Shown here: positions 46,881-59,500 of the stretch, one piece after another
How positions within the stretch are numbered: the stretch's first letter is position 1
Layout of the letters: each line of letters begins with the position of its first letter
Assembly (NCBI GenBank): GCA_023935145.1
Contig: CM043699.1
Location: 108,624,536-108,688,535, forward strand
Origin: Bretschneidera sinensis
Taxonomy: Eukaryota > Streptophyta > Magnoliopsida > Brassicales > Akaniaceae
Reading direction: 5' to 3'
DNA: 64,000 nt
Notes under the pieces: generated by a model
The model's database searches: none
What the model was told of the DNA's origin: nothing
The model's input: only the letters and a program-made list of their open reading frames with translations
Made by a program: the position numbers and the translations under genes

Positions 46881-47834
46881 CTTATTCAGGATAAACCATT
46901 CTTAATTATAAATAAGAAACTCATAAACCATTTCTGGCAATTCTTAACCATTAAACACCTTTTATTGCTTTAAACCTTTTGGTTCTTTCTAAAAAGTAAT
47001 TTTCTTAGGCATCGAAGGGTTACGCTGGAGGTTTCACTCCAAGTCACCTAGTGTTTATCTCGGTTTTATTTTCAAGAGACGACGGTCAAGCAGCCCTTGG
47101 GCGACTCAGTCAAAGGAGGACCAAATTGCGAGTTTTCAGTCTTGGCACCGTCCGATTTTATGCATCAATAGATTGATGCCGTCTGTCGGAAGTTAATAAC
47201 CCATATCATCAAATTTTATTTGGAAGATGACTCGCAAAATAAAGACGACTAAACAGAACACCCACAACCGCGACCTTCAAAACAGTTGCCCAACCAAACA
47301 ACTCTGCTTCACAATGATCCCTGAAACTATCATGGCCTCCCAACAAGCCAGCCCCAGTGAAATAGTGGGCCCTAAAAGGTTTGCTACGTGCCGGCAAGTC
47401 TCCTACCTACAGGTCAATCGAAGGATAGTCTCAGTCCGACTATCACCACTGTGACCAAAAACGTTGTCAAGACCAAGCACCCCCAACCTTGGAAGAAATA
47501 GCGGAAAACCTGACAGCCTTAGTCCATAACCTTCATCAAGCGAATTCACCTGCAAGGCATAACATGCGGTCTGCATGAAATGATCGACCTCATGAGAACT
47601 AAGCTAAGAGAAATACATAGAGGTGTGCAATAGAGGATAGATTCGTGGCTCTACTCTCCGAGGAACAGAACGGCCGCACTAGAAAGAGAGAGAGACAGAC
47701 AGACAGACAGAACCCCAAGACAACACACAACAACAGAAGCAGACGGTCCCGCACCCATACCAGAGTGTACCGGTCTAAGGAGTCAGTCCTTGACACTCTA
47801 TTCTACACCTCCTCCAATAGGTGCAGAAGAAGGT

Positions 47835-49036
47835 TACTATGTGATTTTAATTACGACAAAACAATATTTTAACTATGCTAACAGTTTTGTCTAAGAGTCT
47901 CAAGCATCAAGTTTAAAGAGAAGTCACAATATAAGAAGATGTTTTCTTGAGAGATACTCAGAAGAAGTTCGACCACCTAGAATAGATTCTAAGGGAGTTA
48001 AAATGTGTAAATCTCTTCTTTCAAGTATTTAACTTCTTTTAATATGGTTCTTTTATTTAAAATGATTTCAAAACTGTTTTAACTAGAAAATTGACTCAGA
48101 AAACAGAAAAACCTATATATCAGGCCATCCAGTCGACTAAATGGAATCATTCAGTTGACTAAATAAAAGCATTCAGACAACTAAATACATACAATCGACT
48201 GAATAATTTCTTACAGTCGACTAAAAGAAGACCAGAAAGTCTAGGCTTCCAATCCAGTCGACTATATGAAACTACAGTCGACTGAATGACTCTCCTGACA
48301 AATTTTTTGAATTTCAAAATACATTCAATCAACTAGATATTTGAAAATAATGGTAATAATTTCAGCACTGAATGTCAGTTCGGTGCATTTAATACACCAA
48401 ACTGCTTCCAAATGGGATTCTTTGAAAATTAATGGCAAGTGGGTTTTCTATCTATAAAAAGCTTCATCTTCATCTTCTCATTTGATATCATTAAAAGCTT
48501 TCAAAATCTTTTATGAGTCATTCCTAAAAGTTTTTTACTTCTAAGAGAGATATATTCTTCCTTGTAAGAGCATTAAATTCAAGTCTATATTATCTTCCTT
48601 TACAATCAATTCCTATCATTAGAGAAAGAGTTAGTGTAACTTTTAGACTGTTTATGCATTAAACACTTCTTTGTAACTTCCTTGTGGAAGAGATTTGTAA
48701 GGTTTGGGCAATAGCAATAAAGTTGCTTGACTATCATTAGTGGATTGCTTCAAGGAAGTTAATTGAAGATAATGAACGTAGGGTTGCTTGACTATCATTA
48801 GTGGATTGCTTCAAGGAAGTTAATTGAAGAGAGTGAACGTAGGGTCGGGGTGATTCCGATATTTTCGAGCCACTATAAATGGAGTTTGCATATTCTCTTC
48901 TTTTACTCCTTTAAGTTCAAGCAATTTATTTGTTGTTTGCTTTAATTGATTAAATTGTTAAAACTTATTTGTTAAATTGCAAAAAGTTTTTTAAAACCCA
49001 ATTCACCTCCCTCTTGGGTTTGTACCTCGGTCTACA
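47835..49036 (+). mobile_element. Solo LTR, Sirevirus-like copia, target duplication AAGGT
   Basis: Begins TACTATGTGATTTTAATTACG (the expected TG reads TA) and ends CCTCGGTCTACA, closely like the Sirevirus LTR end at 54448. AAGGT stands at 47830-47834 and 49037-49041. Inside are a cluster of CAGTCGACT(G/A)-type motifs (48130-48290), TATAAAAA at about 48454, and a tandem duplication of about 61 bp (48722-48845) containing GATTGCTTCAAGGAAGTTAA. It is a different family from the full Sirevirus at 53199 but has the same architecture. Confidence 0.85.
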
Positions 49037-49492
49037 AAGGTCAATAAGCCTAGAAAGAAAGATAAAAGAAGTGGAGCACCAGATGAAAAACACCACCAAG
49101 GAGAAAGGCAACAAGTACCTTTGAGCTCGACATCCGATGCTATTTGCCTTCTACTCAGGACATCCCCCAAGGAGCCATTTGCAAAAAGCTTTGAGATGTC
49201 TAAACATTGATCAGTATGATAGCCCTACCAATCTTGAAGATCACTTCACCAACTATTAGTCCATCATACTGCTCCATCAAACTTCCAATGCCCTTATATG
49301 AAAGACGATCCCGAGCACTCTCAAGAAGGTAGCCGCCATAATGGACGACCTAGTTCTGCCACTGTCCTTAAAGCCGTTGTGGCCTCCCAACAGGCTAGAC
49401 CTCAGCGAAACGGTGAGCCCAATAAGGGTCCACCACACAATGATAAGTCTCCCACCATCATAAAAACTGGAAGGATTTTTGGTTTGGTTGGC

Positions 49493-49535
49493 ACTGTGTG
49501 ACGACATCGTCTCGGGGGTGGCCAACCCGGGATAG
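49493..49535 (+). repeat. 43-bp match to the Tekay-like LTR end
   Basis: TGTGACGACATCGTCTCGGG...CCAACCCGGGATAG is nearly identical to 18975-19012, the 3' terminal part of the Tekay-like LTR. The flanking DNA is unrelated to that LTR. It is either a fragment or a conserved LTR edge shared by two Ty3 families. Confidence 0.6.
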
Positions 49536-50085
49536 GTGATGGGCCGTCATACACCGCCCTGACCTGAGTGGAGAAATTGCTAAGGTCAAGCACCTATAGA
49601 CCTTGAAAGACAATATGGATAGCTCTATCAGGCTTGGTCATTATTGTTAACCTCGTCGGTCTCAATTTGTTAGTCCTGTCTAGCCCACCCTTTCTCTCTG
49701 GACTCCATCGGTCTCTTTGAAAGACTTAATCATAAGTTCACCAATCACTTTCTTGGTAGAGTAAGTACTCGAGCCCCTTATAAATAATGGTTTTCGATTT
49801 AGGATCAACCTTTCTTCATTATAAATAAGAAGTTCATAAAAAATCATGCTATGCAATTGTCAACCCTTAAACAACCTTTACTGCTTTAATATTTTCGGTT
49901 CTTTCTACAAAAATATTGACTTAGGCATTGGAGTGTTACCCATGAGGTCCCACTCTGAGTCACCTGGTATCTATCTCGGTCTTATGTTCAAGAGAAGACG
50001 ATCATGTTATCCCGGGGTGACTCAGTCAAAGGAGGACCCAGTTAGGGGTTTTTGGTCTTGGCCCTATCAGATTTTGGGCATGAAC

Positions 50086-53000
50086 ATCACAATAACTCTT
50101 TTTATCATAAATGAGTTAATGGCATGGGATTCAACTACAGATTCTAAGACACTCATATACTTAGATTTAGATATGAATCTTATGTATTTTGAATTGTTTG
50201 TGGTTGATGTTGTTAATGGTGAGATGATGTGTCACACCTCATAAGAAAATAAAATCAGCGGATATGATTCTTTTTAAAAAAAATTCAAAAAATAAAGTCA
50301 AATGGCGTATTGTACTTCACAAGGTGACCCCACATGTGGACCATCACTGTGTCTTTAGACAGTGTCTCGGAGCTGTTGTTCCATGGTTTGATAGATCTCC
50401 TCATTTTCAGCTCGATGATGTGATCAGTTTTCGGTAATATGCGCTGGAAAAGTGCATGCAGATCTAAGTCGGACCCCCTCCACTCATATACGTAGCGAAC
50501 AAAAGTGATTCGACCGGTGGAGGATGGTTAACCCGAGATTGAAATGTAGATCTTATGAAGCTAATTTCAACGGTACTAGAAAGTGCACTTTTTGGATAAC
50601 ATGTTGGTCTAATATTGCAAAAAGCCTGCGAAAGTAAAATAAAGTTAAACCAATGAATTTATTGAATTAACTAATTACTTTTTTGTTTGTTTAAAAGATT
50701 TTTGAATTTTTAAAACCATTTTAATAATCAATTTTAAACTGCATCAACCACAAATAGCTCTCAAATGAAAGAATCATGATTCTTTAGACTTGAGGTAAAA
50801 ACTAATAAGTTAACTGCTCTATATATATTATTTATGTACTACCGTTGGCCTATTTCTATGGGTAGTTAGACCATAATATCATGGTTATAACTTGTAACCA
50901 CATTGGCTCATAGTCCATGGTTGGAACTTTTTCCTGACTAACAATTGTTCATAAAACTACTATAAACTTACAATAATTGTGTCCCGATAAATAGTCACCT
51001 TTGTATTTTTTTTTAAATTTATAAAATAAAATTTGTAAAATAATTAAACAGTCTCACAACAATAACCATTTATTATAACATATTTTTAATATATATAATA
51101 TAATAATTTTTTAATTAAAGTGAGAGATTTTAACTCGAGATTTCCTTTTTAATTAGACGAGAAATAAATATAATAGTTTAATAATTAAATAAGATCTGCC
51201 CAATATTAGCTATTTGTTGTGAAACATACGGCAATTATGATAAATAGTACGAAAAAACAAAGAAAGAGAGAAAACAATTAAACACATAGATTTAACGTGG
51301 TTCGACAGTATGCCTACGTCTACGGGAGCGAGCGATTGCTAAATTTCACTATGTCAAAATATGGTTATATCATATGTATTTATATTAACCTTAACCGTAT
51401 AGAGGTATTAAAAAATTTCTCAAATACCTTTGCATCGTACCGCGGGGCATTACCCCCGCAACTCCAACCTATTAATCGTCTCTGCTAATAAAACAATAAA
51501 TTTCAAGCCCAAAAAAACTAATGTCGCTCTGTTCCACTCAGTACGCTACGCTCCCCTTGCTTCACTTCAACATTAACCTGCTTTCTTTGTACATGTGTTC
51601 CCCTCAATATCAGACACTTACTACAACACTATTGCATAAAGAATTCAAACTAAAGCACATGTTTCTTTATTTCTCTTCCATGTGATGTGCCAATGTGGTC
51701 GTATCTACAGTGTCTGGTATTTATTTTCCTTTTTGAATACGAAATTGGGAAGAATATATGTGTGGAGCGCGAGGCACTTAACTTTCCAACTTGTAAAACA
51801 TTGTTGCAACTCTTTTCTTGTGAGAAAAGCAATTCTCATTCTCTCTCTAGATTTGCTTTGCTTCAATTCTTGAAAGACAATTTTGGAGCTGAAATATGAT
51901 CCTACATACACACCTTGACTTGTATGTATACCACCAATTCCTTTAGCTCTCCATTCAATTTGAGAGGGGTAAACGGTGGGTACGGTTCGTATAATCAATA
52001 AAAAATTTAATCAAAATTTTTAAAAATATTCAATAAAATTAACTTAAATATTTTGATATATATCAATCAATCAATTTTATTTTGATCGATACAGTTGGTT
52101 AATCAATTAAATAACATTGTTTATATACTTAAAAAATATTTTGTTTATTATATATTTAACTTACATTTAGAATTTTTTTAGTTTATTATATTATATATAT
52201 AATATTTTTATTTAAAATATTATTAATATTAATATTATTTATTTAATCTATTAAACGGTCAAAATGTTTTTAAAAAATTTAACTTTCAACCATATAATTT
52301 AATTAACTAATTTAGTATCGATTTAACCGATTAACTTAACCATTTTACTTAAACAGTTCGATTAATCGATTTTAACTGATTGAACACCTTACATTCTACC
52401 ACCAAGAAAAACAGTGCCGACCCTAATTGTGATGAATATTTTCTTACAAGAATCAATTTTTATTTGTATGTAGACATTGCATGAAAAAGGGTATAGTGAT
52501 TTTAACAAAACATTACAGCAGATACTCTTATTTAACCAAATGAAAATGAAATTTATTTATAAATGAATTTTTATATTTGACACTTTTTATGTTAATTTAT
52601 AGAATTAAATTGAATTCTTATGTTTAAATTGTTTAAAATAAATGAAGAATTTAAAAAGTGAGGGAGAGGAAGAGGAAGAGGAAGAGGAAGGGAAAGAGAA
52701 AGGAAAAAATATAGTATTTTGATCAATATAACATTTTACTCTTCATTATATGAAGTTCATTTGTAAATTATATCAATTTTGATAAAATTTGCAATAAGTT
52801 AATTCGAATCTATAGTAAATTTATTTTGAAATGAATTACATAATTTTTTTTCAAAACATAATTACAAATAAATTTTATAAAATTTATAGAATTCATTTGT
52901 TCCAACTCACTCTTATAATTTATTTACGGAGACAGTATGTAGAACTCCATTAGAAACTTCATCTTATGAACATTGGATGCCAGTATTTACATATCATTGA

Positions 53001-53193
53001 TTCTTGTAAAACCCTTCTATTATTAATATAGAGAAGGCGAGTCTGTGTGACTATATATATATATATATTCTAGCTAGTATTATCTAATTATTTCAATTCA
53101 TGCATTAATTACCATCAAGTTTTGGCCATGCTTTTTTCTATTAAATTTCATTTGTCATCCCTAAGATTGCCACATGTTTTATTTGTATATTTC
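50086..53193. other. AT-rich intergenic region
   Basis: No supported gene. A stretch at 51280-51490 (AACGTGGTTCGACAGTATGCC... CCTACGTCTACGGGAGCGAGC) resembles sequence often found in plant transposon ends, but no boundaries are visible. 51962-52395 is a strongly AT-rich block with GGTTAATCAATTAA-like inverted words, possibly a MITE. A GAGGAA run is at 52660-52700 and (AT)n at 53055-53070. Confidence 0.4.
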
Positions 53194-53198
53194 ATTTG

Positions 53199-54448
53199 TG
53201 TTGACCCTCGCCCGTATTTTAATGATGGTAAAACATAACTGTTATTTAACTAACATGTTTAAACTAAGTTGTATTAAGGATCAAACACATTCAACCAAGG
53301 AACAAAGTGCAAAAACTCGAACCAAATCAAGTATCAAGTGAAGACTGAAGATCTAGTATAGGTCTTAAGGTTTGAAACCAATGTAAATCTCACTCATACA
53401 TTGTATTAGCTTGTTCAATGGCTCAAACACAAAAGGTTTTTCTAAAACCATTTATTTTTAATGTTTTTAATAAAAAAACAGAAGAAAAACTGGGTTGGAA
53501 GACAACCCAGTCGACTGGGTACATATACCAGTCGACTGGTATATGGGTCAGAAGGTACCCAGTCGACTGGATGAATTAACCCAGTCGACTGGTACTTTGA
53601 CCAGTAATTTCCCAGTCGACTGGATGAATCAACCCAGTCGACTGGTAAAATGGACAGAAAGTCCCCAGTCGACTGGATGATATATACCAGTCGACTGGAT
53701 ACCCAGAAGGTCTGAAAACGTATATTTTTCAAGTGAACCCAGTCGACTGGTATCTCGACCCAGTCGACTGGTAGTTCAAAAATATGACCGTTGGACTCCA
53801 AATCTGAACGTTTTAAAGTAAATCTTTTTCAAATTAAAGTCCAAAACGGCCATATTAATTGATTGCTATATAAACCCATTCAGCAAAGCATTCAAAAACA
53901 AGCAGCACATATTCAAAAAGAGTTGATCTCATATAATCAAGTTTTTATACTCTTGAAACACAAAAAGCTTTGAAATAATCTTATTGAGCCATTTCTTCAA
54001 GCTTTACTTTGAAAGAGAGACATTTCTGTTGTAATAAGCTTTCATTTGTTGTCTCTCTACCTTTTACTTTACACCATCTTTGTAAAGGGATTACTTCCGA
54101 GAGGAAGGGGAAACTTCCGAAAGGAAGGGGATTTTTCGGTTTAAGCAATTCCTGTAAATTGCTTGTGTACGGTTTGTGCAACACCCGGCTAAGTTGTGCG
54201 ACTAAGTTTTCTTAGTGGATTACTTCAAGGAGTTCCTTGAAGAGAGTGGACGTAGGGTCGGAACGAATCCGATATTGCCGAACCACTATAACTGTGTTTG
54301 CATCCTCTTTCCTTAAACTCTTTATTTACAGCTTTTTACTTGTATTAATTATTTGTTGCTTATCAGTTTTTATAAACTTGTATAAATTCCGCAAAAGTTT
54401 TTAAAAACCCAATTCACCCCCCCTCTTGGGTTGAAACCTCGAGCTACA
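53199..54448 (+). repeat. 5' LTR of the Sirevirus element (1250 bp)
   Basis: TGTTGACCCTCG...CTCGAGCTACA. It holds ten exact copies of CCAGTCGACTGG between 53507 and 53771, TATATAAA at 53867-53874, and a block GTGGACGTAGGGTCGGAACG / CGAACCACTATAA at about 54238-54292 that recurs in two other copia families of this window. Confidence 0.95.
53507..53771. promoter_or_regulatory. Array of ten CCAGTCGACTGG palindromes
   Basis: Starts at 53507, 53528, 53559, 53581, 53612, 53634, 53665, 53687, 53739 and 53760. The 12-mer is a perfect palindrome centred on GTCGAC. Spacings alternate near 21-22 and 31 bases, i.e. about two and three helical turns. The array ends about 96 bases before the LTR TATA box, an enhancer-like position. 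Confidence 0.9.
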
Positions 54449-54450
54449 AT

Positions 54451-54463
54451 TGGTATCAGAGCC
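54451..54463 (+). other. Primer-binding site, tRNA-iMet (Sirevirus element)
   Basis: TGGTATCAGAGCC, two bases after the LTR end, complementary to initiator Met tRNA. Confidence 0.93.
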
Positions 54464-54503
54464 TCGTTCTCTTTATAAGGCTTAAATTCCTAGAGTTGAT
54501 CCA

Positions 54504-56564
54504 ATGGCAGCAAATAGCTACTCTGAGGGACACTCTTATACTAGACCACCATTGTTCAATGGATCAAATTATAACTACTGGAAAAATAGAATGAAAATCT
54601 TCGTCGAATGACAAGATTACAATCTATGGAGAATTATAGAAGAGGGACCTAAAATTCCCTCAAAAGAAATAGTTATTGGAGAGACTCTTCATACAATGCC
54701 TAAACTCAAAACTGAGTTTACTGACGAGGATTGTAGAACGATGTCTCTCAATAGCAGAGCAACAAGCATGCTACATTGTGCATTAGATATTTCTGAATAT
54801 AACAAAATATCTGCATGCGTTTCTGCTAAAGAAATATGGGACAAATTGCAAGTCACATATGAAGGAACAAGTGAAGTAAAAAAGTCTAAAATTTACATGC
54901 TAATTTCTGAATATGAATCTTTTAAGATGTCTCCTAACGAAACCATTTCTGAAATGCACTCACGATTTACTACTATTATAAATAGTTTAAAATTGCTTGG
55001 CAAGAATATTGAGGAAGTTGAACTAACCAGAAAAATCTTAAGATCTCTACCTCCAGAATGGAAACCAAAGAGGACAGCCATTCAAGAGGCCAAAAATCTT
55101 GACAAGCTTGATGTTGAGACGCTGCTTGGGTCATTATTGACATACGAGATGGAAGAAATGACTCCCATCGTCAATGATGATGAGAAGAAGAAGAAGCAAA
55201 TTGCTCTCAAAGCTTCTATGAGCAACAAAGAAAAGGAATTAGAACAAGAAGCAGAGAGCAGTGAAGAGGATGGTGAAATGGCTTTAATCACCAGACGATT
55301 CCATAGGTTCTTGAAGAAAAGCAAGAAACCTTACTCAAAGGATCCCACCTCAAAAAGGGAACCACTTATGTGCTATGGCTGCAAGAAGCCAGGACATATA
55401 AAAGCTGACTGTCCGGTTTCAAGCAAACCATACAAGGGCTTCAAGAAGAAAGCTATGGTAGCAACTACCTGGAGCGATGACGAAGAAGATGAGTCATCAG
55501 ACAAAGAAATTGGATACGAAGAGATTGCCAACCTCTGTTTAATGGCAATCGATGATGAAAGTGAGGTAACATCTTCTCCCTCTTCAAAAAATAATATTGT
55601 TACTAGTAGTGAAGAATTACTAGAAGTCATAAATGAAATGCATGAAGAATTAAAGAAATTTGATTCTAGAAATTCTGTTCTTAAGAAAGAAGTATCATCT
55701 CTTTCTAAGGAAATGATAGTTCTTAGAGAAGAAAAAGAAAAATTATCATCTTTACTGTATAATTCGTCTCAAGATTTTCTTAAAGATGAAAATGAGAATT
55801 TGAAAAATAAAATTTCTGAATTAAACAGCACTGTATCTAGACTTATGCTTGGTAAAGAAAAACTTGATGAAGTGCTTTCTTCCCAAAGATTAAGTGGAGG
55901 AAAATCTGGTGTAGGATATTCTCCATTGGGAAAACAAAAAACAAAAGAGAGCTTATTCATGAAAGCCTCTTGTGTAGATGGAGCTTCTACTTCGAAAGCT
56001 CCTAACCTTGTTAAAAGCACTCCCTTAATAAATCCGAGGAACTCTAGAAACTTAAATGATCATACTAAATTGAAGCATCCTAAAAATACTCATGCTTATT
56101 TGTATGCTCATTCTAGAAATGCTCATACACATCCTAGAAATAATCATCATGCTCATTCTAGGAACAATGTGTATAATCAAAGAATGCATTCTGCTCATGC
56201 TCAACCTAGGAATCACCATCATAGCTATTTTAGAAATAACTTGCATACATATGCTAGCATGTATCCTAGAATGCATCATCGTTCATTTTCTGGAAATGAC
56301 ATGCATTTTCATACCCCTTACCACAGAATCATGTATCCTAGGAACTATCATCCTAAGGATTATAGGAATGCACTTGTAAAATTTCCTAGAAATTTCTATG
56401 ACTATAATGATAGGTCTGTGCATCATCAACATGTTCATAGAGCACCATATATTGTTAAGAAAGTATGGGTCCCAAAAGGAACCGTATTTTCAAGGACTAA
56501 CCCCAAAGGACCCAAGAAATTTTGGGTACCTAAAAATGCTATCGTATATCCTTGTGTGATGTAG
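54504..56564 (+). pseudogene. gag: Sirevirus gag, one internal stop
   Basis: Starts at the ATG of MAANSYSEGHSYTRPPLFNG (54504). A TGA at 54609-54611 interrupts FVE*QDYNLW, after which the same frame runs to a TAG at 56562-56564. In order: the copia Gag core (FTDEDCRTMSLNSRATSML, WDKLQVTYEG), a zinc knuckle CYGCKKPGHIKADC at about 55371-55412, and an acidic region. A long coiled coil follows (LKKEVSSLSKEMIVLREEKE, about 55610-55880). A His/Asn/Arg-rich tract at 56085-56430 has repeated HSRN, HPRN and RNNHH words. The C-terminus is VWVPKGTV and KKFWVPKNAI. The His-rich tract is unusual and might bind metal or RNA. Apart from the TGA the Gag looks intact. Confidence 0.92.
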
Positions 56565-59500
56565 ATTTGCCTTCACACCAAAGAGAAAGGTAACTGTTGG
56601 TACCTTGATAGCGGTTGCTCGAAGCATATGACCGGTGATAAAAGCGTATTCAATGAGCTAACTCTAAGAGATGGTGGACTTGTGACCATTGGAGACAATA
56701 CTAAAATAAAGATCATCGGGCATGGAAAAGTCGGTAATGATTTCTCAACTTTAGATAATGTATTGCTAGTACAAGGCTTAAAGCCAAATTTACTTAGCAT
56801 TAGTCAATTATGTGACAAAGGATATAAAGTCACATTTGAAACCTCTCATTGTCTAGTTATAGACATCAAGAGCAACAAGATCAAATTCATTGGCCATAGA
56901 CATGAAAATGTCTATATAGTTGATTTGAAATCCTTACATTCCAATAATGAAAAATGTTTTCCTGCTTTTAGTGAAAATCAATGGCTGTGGCATAGAAGGC
57001 TTGGTCATGTAAACATGAACTTGCTAAAAATTGTTTCAAGAAAAGATTTAGTTATTGGTCTTCCTAAAATCAATTTTGAGAAAAACAAAATTTGCAATGC
57101 TTGTCAAATGGGAAAACAATCTAGGATATCTTTCAAAGCAAAAAATGTTGTCTCAACTACTAGACCTTTGGAACTTTTGCATATGGACTTATTTGGTCCA
57201 ATCAGTACCATTAGTCTAGGTGGCCATCAATATGCTCTTGTTATTGTTGATGACTATTCAAGATATACCTTTGTTATTTTTATTTCTTATAAGGATGAAG
57301 CTTTCAAAGGATTTGAAAAGTTTTGCAAAAAGGTACAAAATGAAAAAGGAATTTGTATTTCAAGCATAAGAAGTGATCATGGCAAAGAATTTGAAAATCA
57401 AAGCTTTTCAAAATTTTGTGATGAAAATGTAATTAATCACAACTTTTCAGCTCCTAGAACTCCTCAACAAAATGGAGTTGTTGAGAGGAAAAATAGAGTT
57501 CTAGAAGAATTTTCAAGAACAATGCTTTGTGAAAATAATTTACCAAAATATTTTTGGGCTGAAGCCGTGAATACTTCTTGCTATATTTTAAATAGAATTT
57601 TGATAAGGCCCCTGCTTGATAAAACTCCTTATGAACTATGGAAATGGAGAAAGCCCAATATTTCCTATTTTCGTGCCTTTGGTAGTAAGTGCTTCATCTT
57701 AAATAACAATAAAACTAACTTGGGTAAATTTGATTCCAAGACCGATGAAGGGATATTTTTAGGATATTCTACTACTAGTAAGGCTTATAGAGTTTTCAAT
57801 AAGAGAACTCTAGTAGTAGAAGAATCTGTGCATGTAACTATTGATGAATCTAACCCAATGAGTAGTGGAGAAGTTTCCTTTAAAGATGATGCAGATTTTA
57901 TTCCAAGAATGGAAACTTCTACTCCCATTGTTGACCCAAAAGTGAGTTCTTCTCAAACAAATGAAGGGATGGCAACTCCAAATTTGGACCAACCATCCTC
58001 AAGTCAACAAGAGGAAAATCTACCCAAGGATTGGAGGTATGTAAATCATCATCCAATTGATCAAGTAATTGGTGATCCTTCACAAGGGGTAAGAACTCGC
58101 TCTTCCATTATAAATATTTGTAATTTTGTAGCTTATTTGTCTCAAGTAGAACCTAAGACATTTATAGAAGCTGAAAAAGATAATGATTGGATAATTGCAA
58201 TGCAGGAAGAGATAAATCAATTTGAGAGAAACAATGTTTGGGAACTAGTTCCAAGACCTAAAGATCATTCAATTATTGGAACTAAATGGGTATATAGAAA
58301 TAAAATGGATGAAAATGGTATAGTAACTAGAAATAAGGCTAGACTAGTTGCTAAGGGATATAACCAAGAGGAAGGAATAGATTTTGATGAAACCTATGCT
58401 CCCGTAGCTAGATTAGAAGCTATTCGAATGTTATTAGCCTTTGCATGCTTTAATAAATTCAAGCTATTTCAAATGGATGTGAAAAGTGCCTTTTTAAATG
58501 GCTTTATAGAAGAAGAGGTTTATGTTGAACAACCTCTTGGTTTTGAAAACCCTAGTCTTCCAAATCATGTCTACAAGCTTTCTAAGGCTTTATATGGGCT
58601 GAAGCAAGCTCCAAGGGCATGGTACGAAAGACTAAGCAAATTTTTGATTGATAATGATTTTGTAAGAGGAAGAATAGATACAACTCTCTTCACAAAAACT
58701 CACAAAAATGACACTTTGATAGTTCAAATATATGTTGATGATATTATATTTGGTGCTACTAATGAATCTATGTGTCAAGAGTTTGCAAAGTGCATGCAAG
58801 GTGAATTTGAAATGAGCATGATGGGAGAACTTACCTACTTCCTTGGACTGCAAATCAAGCAATTAAAAGGAGGTATCTTCATCAATCAACAAAAGTACAT
58901 CAAAGATCTATAAAAGAGGTTCGGGATGGAAAGCTCAAAGCCAATTGGAACGCCTATGAGCACAACCACCAAACTTGATCTTGATGAAGGAGGTAAAACT
59001 GTAGATTCTAAATATTATAGAAGCATGATAGGTGCTTTACTGTACTTGACTGCAAGTAGACCTGATATAATGTTCAGTGTATGCATGTGTGCTAGATTTC
59101 AATCTAATCCTAAGGAATCACATGTAGTTGCAGTAAAAAGAGTCCTTAGATATCTACAAGGGACTCAGACCATAGGATTATGGTATTCTAGAGAATCATC
59201 TTTTGAGCTAGTAGGATATTCGGATGCTGATTTTGCTGGATGTAGGTTAGATAGAAAAAGCACAAGTGGAACATGCCAATTCTTAGGTGCTATGTTAACT
59301 TCTTGGTTCTCCAAGAAACAGAATTCAGTTGCACTATCAACCGCTGAGGCGGAATATGTAGCAGCTGGCAGTTGTTGTGCCCAAGTACTATGGATGAAAC
59401 AACAACTAGAAGACTATGGCATGAGTCTCAAAAATATTCCTATATTTTGTGATAATACTAGTGCCATCAACCTAACCAAAAATCCTATTCAGCACTCTAG

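Larger units (their letters stand above)
46880..50085 (+). mobile_element. Tat-like Ty3 remnant with two partial LTRs and gag trace
   Basis: Two related segments, 46890-47170 and 49800-50085, share TTATAAATAAG, TCTATCTCGGT, GACTCAGTCAAAGGAGGACC and a TTTT(A/G)(T/G)GCAT-type end, as 3' halves of two LTRs would. Just after the first lies TTGATGCCGTCTGTCGGAA (47173-47191), two mismatches from the GGCGCCGTCTGTGGGAA primer site of Tat-type Ty3 elements. Between them, 49165-49330 encodes fragments like NIDQYDSPTNLEDHF and CKTIPSTLKK in shifting frames, typical of Ty3 Gag. RT and integrase are absent. A solo Sirevirus-like LTR (47835-49036) was later inserted. A GACA repeat lies at 47695-47712. The outer LTR starts could not be fixed. 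Confidence 0.6.

Noticed and set aside
51297..51998. Small frames on both strands in 51297-51998
   Set aside because: Short, overlapping on opposite strands, AT-rich, with no family signature; chance frames are more likely.
51962..52395. MITE with terminal inverted repeats
   Set aside because: The ends are only loosely inverted and no target duplication could be seen, so it is left as a remark.
53507..53771. CRISPR-like regularly spaced repeats
   Set aside because: The repeat is 12 bases, spacers are similar to each other and about 9-19 bases long (one near 40), and the context is a plant LTR.
53442..53801. Frames with PVDW and QSTG repeats (also 59747-60058 and 62552-62845)
   Set aside because: They are translations of the CCAGTCGACTGG array and its spacers on either strand; no start or conserved protein.
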